Of a DNA stretch of 64,000 bases, positions 59,538-64,000 are shown piece by piece (position 1 is the first letter of the stretch; the number at the start of each line of letters is the position of its first letter). The DNA is taken from assembly GCF_000422345.1 (NCBI RefSeq), contig NZ_AULP01000013.1, forward strand, positions 1 to 64,000. The letters run 5' to 3'. The position numbers and the translations under genes are program-made. Source of the DNA: Neomelitea salexigens DSM 19753. Lineage in GTDB: Bacteria > Pseudomonadota > Gammaproteobacteria > Pseudomonadales > Spongiibacteraceae. The notes below the pieces were generated by a model. That model made no database searches and was not told the DNA's origin. It saw only the letters and a list, made by a program, of their open reading frames with translations.

Positions 59538-60849
59538 ATGCGGCGTCGCTCTGCGGCAGATCGCGCTGCAGTTGCTGTATATGCCGTTTGACGCTGCGGC
59601 GATAGCTGTCTTTGTGCACGTAATAGGCCATGCGCTCGAGCTGTAAGTAGCGATAGCCGCCGTCGAGGCGCTGGCCGCAGTGGCGGGCAATGTCGCGTTC
59701 GAGTTGCAGCGCGGCTTTGCCGCCGGCTAATTGCTGACGAATATACAGAGCGACCATCTCCGCCTGCTCGCTACGACCTTCCCAGCCAAGCCCCGTTGCT
59801 TCAATCATGCCCATCACAAACAAATTGCGGTGCTCGGGATGGAACACATTTAAATACAGTGAGGGTGCACCGCCGTCTTGCCAGTTGAGGTGCTTTCGGT
59901 CGATAAATGGATAGTGGAGCTGGTAACCGGTCGCCTGCAAAATCAGGTCGTAGTCGGCGTATTCGCCATTGCTGAACTCGACGCTTAGGTCGTTAGTGTT
60001 GGCAATGTCGCCACGGGCCGTGATGTCGCCATGACCAAGGTGGTGCAGCATCTGTGAATTGATCACCGGGTGTGACTCATACATTTTGTAGTCGGGATCG
60101 GGCAGGCCGTAGTCCGAGGGTTTGCCCACCGCAAGGCGAATCATCAATGCGTCAAGGCGCTGTTTTATTGGCCTCGGTAGCGGAATCAGTCCACCCAGCG
60201 TATCGGTGGGGCGACCCGCGATAAACTTGGGAAGAAAGTAGTAGCCGCGGCGCACCGATACGTCCACGGATTTGGCGCGGTGCACGGCATCCACGGCAAT
60301 ATCGCAGGCGGAGTTGCCGCAACCGACAATTAATACCCGCTTGCCGGCAAAGACCTCGGCATTGCGGTAGTCTGCGGAGTGCATTAGTTCACCAGAGTAA
60401 TTACCGGGCAGTTTGGGGGCATTGGGGTGGTGCAAGGTGCCATTGGCGATTAGCAGGCCGTCGAAGTCTTCGATATGACGCTTACCATTTTGCTCGCTAA
60501 CAATCCGCCAGCCACCGTTATCCAGCGGGCTGGCATCGATCACTTTGGTGTTAAATCGGTAGTGCGGGTAGAGGCGAAAGTGCTGGGCGAAATCTCGGAA
60601 ATACTGGCGCAGTTCGCTGTGATGCGGATAAGGCGCGCCGCTTTTCGCCATGGGGAACTCTTTGAACTCGGTCATTCCTCGTGACGAAATCAGGTGAGCA
60701 GAGTCGTACATTGTGCTGTGTGGATTGTCGATGTCCCACAGGCCGCCAACATCGCTGTGCAGCTCAAATCCGGTAAAGGGGATGTCGTACTTTTGTAAAT
60801 TCCGAGCCGCCGCCAGGCCCATTGGGCCAGCGCCAATTAATGCGTACAT
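59527..60849 (-). CDS. Class B flavin-containing monooxygenase
   Basis: A 440-residue FAD/NADPH monooxygenase. The FAD motif MYALIGAGPMGLAAARNL is at the start, the NADPH motif LIVGCGNSACDIA near residue 180, and the FMO fingerprint reads YSGELMHSADYRN. Family enzymes do Baeyer-Villiger or heteroatom oxygenation. The ATG at 60849 is chosen by this motif; upstream sequence in frame runs into the divergent regulator. It is the first gene of the cluster. The substrate is unknown. Confidence 0.88.
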   Translation of the reverse strand: MYALIGAGPMGLAAARNLQKYDIPFTGFELHSDVGGLWDIDNPHSTMYDSAHLISSRGMTEFKEFPMAKSGAPYPHHSELRQYFRDFAQHFRLYPHYRFNTKVIDASPLDNGGWRIVSEQNGKRHIEDFDGLLIANGTLHHPNAPKLPGNYSGELMHSADYRNAEVFAGKRVLIVGCGNSACDIAVDAVHRAKSVDVSVRRGYYFLPKFIAGRPTDTLGGLIPLPRPIKQRLDALMIRLAVGKPSDYGLPDPDYKMYESHPVINSQMLHHLGHGDITARGDIANTNDLSVEFSNGEYADYDLILQATGYQLHYPFIDRKHLNWQDGGAPSLYLNVFHPEHRNLFVMGMIEATGLGWEGRSEQAEMVALYIRQQLAGGKAALQLERDIARHCGQRLDGGYRYLQLERMAYYVHKDSYRRSVKRHIQQLQRDLPQSDAAYVR

Positions 60850-60916
60850 AGCACATACTCTTGTTATCTTTATTGCTTTACAGCTTAATTGAACAGCTAT
60901 TGCGCGTAACGGCTTT

Positions 60917-60945
60917 TTCAGGACGGCAATCTGCCAATTCAGGAC
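60917..60945 (+). promoter_or_regulatory. Direct-repeat operator candidate for the AraC-type regulator
   Basis: Two exact copies of TTCAGGAC (60917-60924 and 60938-60945) are 21 bp apart start to start, two helical turns, with an inverted GGCA-ATC-TGCC between them. The site lies in the 97-bp divergent region, immediately before the regulator ATG. Such spacing is typical of AraC-family half-sites. Confidence 0.6.
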
Positions 60946-60946
60946 T

Positions 60947-61906
60947 ATGACCGAACCCACCGTCACATTGCGGTTTACACAGGGCTTGCTGCAGGCCGCC
61001 GAGCGCCGGGGTATTGAGCTTCCTCCCGCGTTGAGTCGTCGTGTGCCGGAAACCGGGCGCACGCCTTTGGCGGTGCAAGATCAATTGTGGCAGGTCTACT
61101 GCGATGCTGTTGATGACCCCCTAGTCGGTTTGCAGCTCGGCCTGGGGCTGCAGGTTGGGCACCTGGACCTTGTCGGTATGCTGCTAATGAGCTGCGAAAC
61201 GCTGGGCGAGGCACTCGACCTGCTACTGGAATATCACCCCATTGTGGGCGAAGGGGGCGACTTTGCTCTGCGTCACGCTGGTGGCAACTGCCTGTTAATC
61301 TATCAGCCCCACTATCAAACTTGCCGCCGCCAGCGAGTGGAAGCGGTGCTGGCCTGTGTACTGAATTTAGCGCGCTGGGTCAGTGGTGGGGAGTTTGCGG
61401 TGCGATGTCTGCAATTTACCTCGGCCGCTGCCGCGCCGATGGCCGACTATCGGCGCATGCTGGGCGCATCGCTGCAGTTTGACGCCCCCGAGGATGCGCT
61501 GGTTTTCGACCCCGCCTTAGTCGCCACGCCGCTTATCCAGGCAAATACCGAGATTCGAGACCAGCTAAAAAAGCTGGCCGATAAACTGCTGCAGGACATG
61601 GAGCGGGGCGAATACAGCATGGCTGTGCAGCGAATGCTTCGCCAGCAGCCTCAGTGGGGTAAGGAGCGAGTGGCCGAAGCATTGGGAATGAGTGGGCGCC
61701 ACTTGGTACGAAAGCTCCAGCATGAGGGCGTCACTTTCAAGCTGTTGCGCAGCAGCTTGTTACAAAAAATGGCGGAAGAGCGCTTGCAACGCGGTGAGCC
61801 GGTGTCGGGCATAGCCGAGGAGTTAGGTTTTTCCGATGAGAGTGCCTTTGCAAAGGCCTTTAAGCGCTGGTCGGGGCAAACCCCTTCACAGTATCGCGAG
61901 CAGTGA
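60947..61906 (+). CDS. AraC-family transcriptional regulator
   Basis: A 319-residue regulator. The N-terminal ~190 residues match the arabinose-binding-domain-like ligand module (PF12625) seen in regulators of lipid and steroid-related catabolism (e.g. OruR/ArgR-like). The C-terminal ~100 residues hold two helix-turn-helix motifs, ending GIAEELGFSDESAFAKAFKR. It is divergent from the monooxygenase cluster and probably controls it in response to its substrate. Confidence 0.9.
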   Translation: MTEPTVTLRFTQGLLQAAERRGIELPPALSRRVPETGRTPLAVQDQLWQVYCDAVDDPLVGLQLGLGLQVGHLDLVGMLLMSCETLGEALDLLLEYHPIVGEGGDFALRHAGGNCLLIYQPHYQTCRRQRVEAVLACVLNLARWVSGGEFAVRCLQFTSAAAAPMADYRRMLGASLQFDAPEDALVFDPALVATPLIQANTEIRDQLKKLADKLLQDMERGEYSMAVQRMLRQQPQWGKERVAEALGMSGRHLVRKLQHEGVTFKLLRSSLLQKMAEERLQRGEPVSGIAEELGFSDESAFAKAFKRWSGQTPSQYREQ

Positions 61907-61975
61907 CGGTAACTACGTATCAATCTGTTCCACTGCTTGTGTCTTCATAGGTGGCTATGACTGCGGAGACAAACG

Positions 61976-62317
61976 ATGTTTTTAGCGCGTTTAATCTATA
62001 CCAGTGAGGTTATTGAAGGCTTCGATCAACTCGACATTGAAAGTATCTTGAGCGTGGCTCGCGAGCGTAATAAAGAGCTAAATGTCACAGGGGTCCTGTT
62101 TTTTAACAGCCGTTATTTCTTACAGTGCTTGGAAGGCTCCCGCAGTAATATCAACGCAATCTACCACCGTATTCTCAACGACTCGCGCCACACAAACCCG
62201 GTTTTGCTCGATTATCGTGAAATTGCTGAGCGGGATTTCAGCGCCTGGCAAATGGGCTATATCGCAGAGACGCAAAAAAACACGCGACCTTTATCGACAG
62301 TTCTCACCGGTGAGTGA
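61976..62317 (+). CDS. BLUF blue-light sensor (frameshifted C-terminus)
   Basis: A short FAD-binding photoreceptor. The 113-residue frame carries every key BLUF residue at the same positions as cyanobacterial PixD (Slr1694): Tyr8 (RLIYTSE), Asn32, Gln50 (YFLQCLEG), Trp91 and Met93 (SAWQMGY). The frame diverges after an A7 run (62274-62280) and stops early. The usual C-terminal cap helices continue in the +1 frame to 62396. With six As the protein would be ~139 residues, the normal size for short BLUF proteins. The cause could be a mutation, a sequencing error or transcriptional slippage. No output domain is attached. Confidence 0.85.
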   Translation: MFLARLIYTSEVIEGFDQLDIESILSVARERNKELNVTGVLFFNSRYFLQCLEGSRSNINAIYHRILNDSRHTNPVLLDYREIAERDFSAWQMGYIAETQKNTRPLSTVLTGE

Positions 62318-62396
62318 CTTCAATGCTTATCGCATGTCCGGTGAAAGCTGCTATCGCCTGCTCAAACAGATGGCGGCATCCGCGCCAATGCTGTGA
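62277..62396 (+). other. Out-of-frame BLUF C-terminal tail
   Basis: In the +1 frame relative to the BLUF start, this stretch encodes TRDLYRQFSPVSDFNAYRMS followed by GESCYRLLKQMAASAPML and a stop. The sequence looks like the cap helices that follow the BLUF core. It has no start codon of its own. Confidence 0.75.
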
Positions 62397-62418
62397 ACCG
62401 CAAGCGAAGCCCACGTCC

Positions 62419-63549
62419 TCAAGGTTGAAACTGGTCAACCTGGCAGCTCTCTTCCGGAGCGCGATGGTCGACGATGCACTCGAAATAGGGCACTTCAGCG
62501 TTGTACTGTCCATCTAGCATTTTGCGCAACTGCTCAAAGGCGGTGCGCATGACAGGGTGGTTTGCATCGGCTTCGCTGCCATGACCTGCTAGATTTAGCG
62601 TGCTGTCCGCTTCCCCTGCGCCGAGGGTGCCGGTGCCGGTTGTGCCTGGGTTTTGCCCCTCGGGAATACCTACTACCGTGAAAAACTGCGTCGCAATGCC
62701 TGCTGTGGTGAGCGCCCCCGCCATTTCGCGCCCCTGATTGTGGGGCACCAAGCCATCGTTGACCGGGTGAATAACGGTTGCTGCTTGTATGCCGCCAAGC
62801 TGCATTTGAGCCGCGTGTAACGCGGGAGATCGGCGCTGGTAGGCCAGCGGGCATTCGACTGGCGTGCCACCGGTATCGCGTTCAATGCCCTCTGCTGCGG
62901 CCATTGCCGTGCTATTCCCGGTAGCTTCTGCAGCGGCTTTTGCTTCGCTGTAGGTTTCCGCAAGCTGGCTGACGCCCTCGGCGGTAATCCAATAATCGTA
63001 AAGGGCCTCGCCGTCTTCACTGAGGGCGGCCGACTCCACAATAGCAGTGCCCGAAACCGCACCGCCCATCGACACGCCAAACAGGTATACCGTGTCGATA
63101 GTTGGGAATTTTTCCAGGGCATACTCTGTAGCGGCAATAGTGTCATAAGCCCCGCGCAGGGTGGGAAAGCCCAGGTTGTCGCGGTAGTTGGTGGCGACAA
63201 ACGCAACACTGCCGGGGGCGTTTTCATAGTTTTGTGCAAGGCGGAGCTCGCGCCGCATATGGGGCAACCAGCTTGCCTGCACGGTGTGGCCGATACCGTG
63301 GCTAAACACCACCAGTCGCGTAGGCTGTTCGCCCTGCTTAAATACCAGTAGTCCCTCAGGTTGCGGCAAGTTGGACTCGCTGTCAGGAGCACACGAAGGG
63401 TTGATATCCAGGGGAGTTATTGTGTGCTGTGATGCTGTGACAAAAGTTTCGACAATGGCATTGTCACTTCGAGTTTGACTAACGCTGCCGTTGTTACAAG
63501 CACAGAGGGCAAGTGCAGCAAAAGCTGCGCTGCATCGAGAAAACGTCAT
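62419..63549 (-). CDS. Lipoprotein alpha/beta hydrolase
   Basis: A 376-residue secreted lipoprotein, probably outer-membrane anchored: the N-terminus has a lipobox-like LCAC (Cys18). The alpha/beta-hydrolase fold has VVFSHGIGHT (oxyanion region), a nucleophile elbow GVSMGGAV, a likely acid in HPVNDGLVP, and a candidate His in NLAGHGSEAD. It may be an esterase or lipase; the substrate is unknown. It is convergent with the BLUF gene. Confidence 0.78.
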   Translation of the reverse strand: MTFSRCSAAFAALALCACNNGSVSQTRSDNAIVETFVTASQHTITPLDINPSCAPDSESNLPQPEGLLVFKQGEQPTRLVVFSHGIGHTVQASWLPHMRRELRLAQNYENAPGSVAFVATNYRDNLGFPTLRGAYDTIAATEYALEKFPTIDTVYLFGVSMGGAVSGTAIVESAALSEDGEALYDYWITAEGVSQLAETYSEAKAAAEATGNSTAMAAAEGIERDTGGTPVECPLAYQRRSPALHAAQMQLGGIQAATVIHPVNDGLVPHNQGREMAGALTTAGIATQFFTVVGIPEGQNPGTTGTGTLGAGEADSTLNLAGHGSEADANHPVMRTAFEQLRKMLDGQYNAEVPYFECIVDHRAPEESCQVDQFQP

Positions 63550-63664
63550 AGGCGGCCACCATTGGTTGCCGAGCGTCTTTACGCTCGGCTTATTATTAAA
63601 ATGACTGGCCGTTGATTATTGCACAGTATATTTAAATTGTGCCAATGCTTGCCGCCACCTGATG

Positions 63665-64000
63665 TTAAGCCTGCTCGAGGGCTTGGCTTAAGTCGGCCTT
63701 CAGGTCGTCGATATGCTCAATGCCAATCGACAGACGCACCATATCAGCGCTAACACCGGCTTTTAGTAGCTCTTCGTCGCTGAGCTGGCGGTGAGTAGTC
63801 GAGGCGGGAATAGCCGCACAGCTCTTGGCATCGCCGATATTTACCAGCCGGATAATCAGTTGCAAGGCATCGTAAAAACGCGCGCCGGCTTCGCGGCCAC
63901 CGTCAATGCCGAAGCTGAGAATGCCTGACGCCTGCCCCTTCATATACTGCTTGGCCAGCGCGTGATCGCGGTGGTTGGGTAGGCCCGCGTAGCTAACCCA
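63665..64000 (-). CDS. metY: O-acetylhomoserine sulfhydrylase (5' part outside window)
   Basis: The last 111 residues of a PLP-dependent Cys/Met-metabolism enzyme. The frame is open to the window edge (WVSYAGLPNHRDHALAKQY). The motif GDAKSCAAIPASTTHRQLS and the C-terminal VRLSIGIEHIDDLKADLSQA identify the MetY family, which makes homocysteine from O-acetylhomoserine and sulfide. The PLP lysine lies outside the window. Confidence 0.9.
   Translation of the reverse strand, partial: WVSYAGLPNHRDHALAKQYMKGQASGILSFGIDGGREAGARFYDALQLIIRLVNIGDAKSCAAIPASTTHRQLSDEELLKAGVSADMVRLSIGIEHIDDLKADLSQALEQA

Noticed and set aside
62082-62396. Independent gene overlapping the BLUF gene
   Set aside because: Its first two thirds are a shadow of the BLUF frame. 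Only the tail after the A7 tract looks like real protein, as the continuation of BLUF.
63665-64000. metY as a truncated pseudogene
   Set aside because: The frame is open to the last base of the window with conserved sequence, so truncation is only the window edge.

Overview
This is a chromosomal window from a gammaproteobacterium of roughly mid-50s percent GC. Three things point to a marine Cellvibrionales relative, perhaps Spongiibacteraceae: the complete S10-spc-alpha ribosomal block, the order uvrA / yajR-like MFS / ssb and fabA-fabB (also seen in Pseudomonas), and an EF-Tu with a ~10-residue insert after the NKAD motif that I recall from Cellvibrionales such as Saccharophagus. The family-level placement is inference. 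No tRNA, rRNA, CRISPR array, insertion sequence or phage gene was found, and no gene-free stretch exceeds 300 bp.

Region 1 (1-15350) is housekeeping: the end of tuf, then rpsJ to rplQ in canonical order with secY, rpmJ and rpoA, closed by a bidirectional terminator shared with uvrA. Region 2 (15383-34197) holds uvrA, a YajR-type transporter, ssb, an RmlD-like pseudoenzyme, moaB-moeA, fabAB, galU-manB, pgi, ispB, rplU-rpmA-obgE-proB, rpsT and dgkA. Convergent gene pairs are separated by long, near-perfect terminator hairpins.

Region 3 (34346-46231) is a cell-surface glycan locus: an LpxL-type lipid A acyltransferase, an ELM1-family protein, four glycosyltransferases, a YrbL-family kinase-like protein, and a tightly overlapping module rmlB-rmlA-GT56-formyltransferase-wecE. 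The module predicts dTDP-4-amino-4,6-dideoxygalactose made by RmlA/RmlB/WecE, N-formylated where enterobacteria would acetylate with WecD, and transferred by a WecF-like enzyme. galU and manB upstream supply UDP-glucose and mannose-1-phosphate.

Region 4 (46410-64000) is accessory metabolism: a SulP transporter coupled to a tandem universal stress protein, a coniferyl-aldehyde-type dehydrogenase, a lipoprotein PQQ/heme alcohol dehydrogenase, a diheme cytochrome c peroxidase, and a minus-strand run of six genes (flavin monooxygenase, BASS transporter, epimerase-like SDR, classical SDR, TSUP exporter, TonB receptor). The first five of these overlap one another. A divergent AraC-type regulator has a pair of direct repeats 21 bp apart just upstream of its start, a plausible operator. 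Then come a short BLUF blue-light sensor whose C-terminal tail lies in another frame after an A7 tract, a lipoprotein alpha/beta hydrolase, and the 3' part of metY running off the window.

The most novel-looking parts are the formyl-Fuc4N glycan module, the six-gene AraC-linked uptake/oxidation cluster, and the split BLUF gene.
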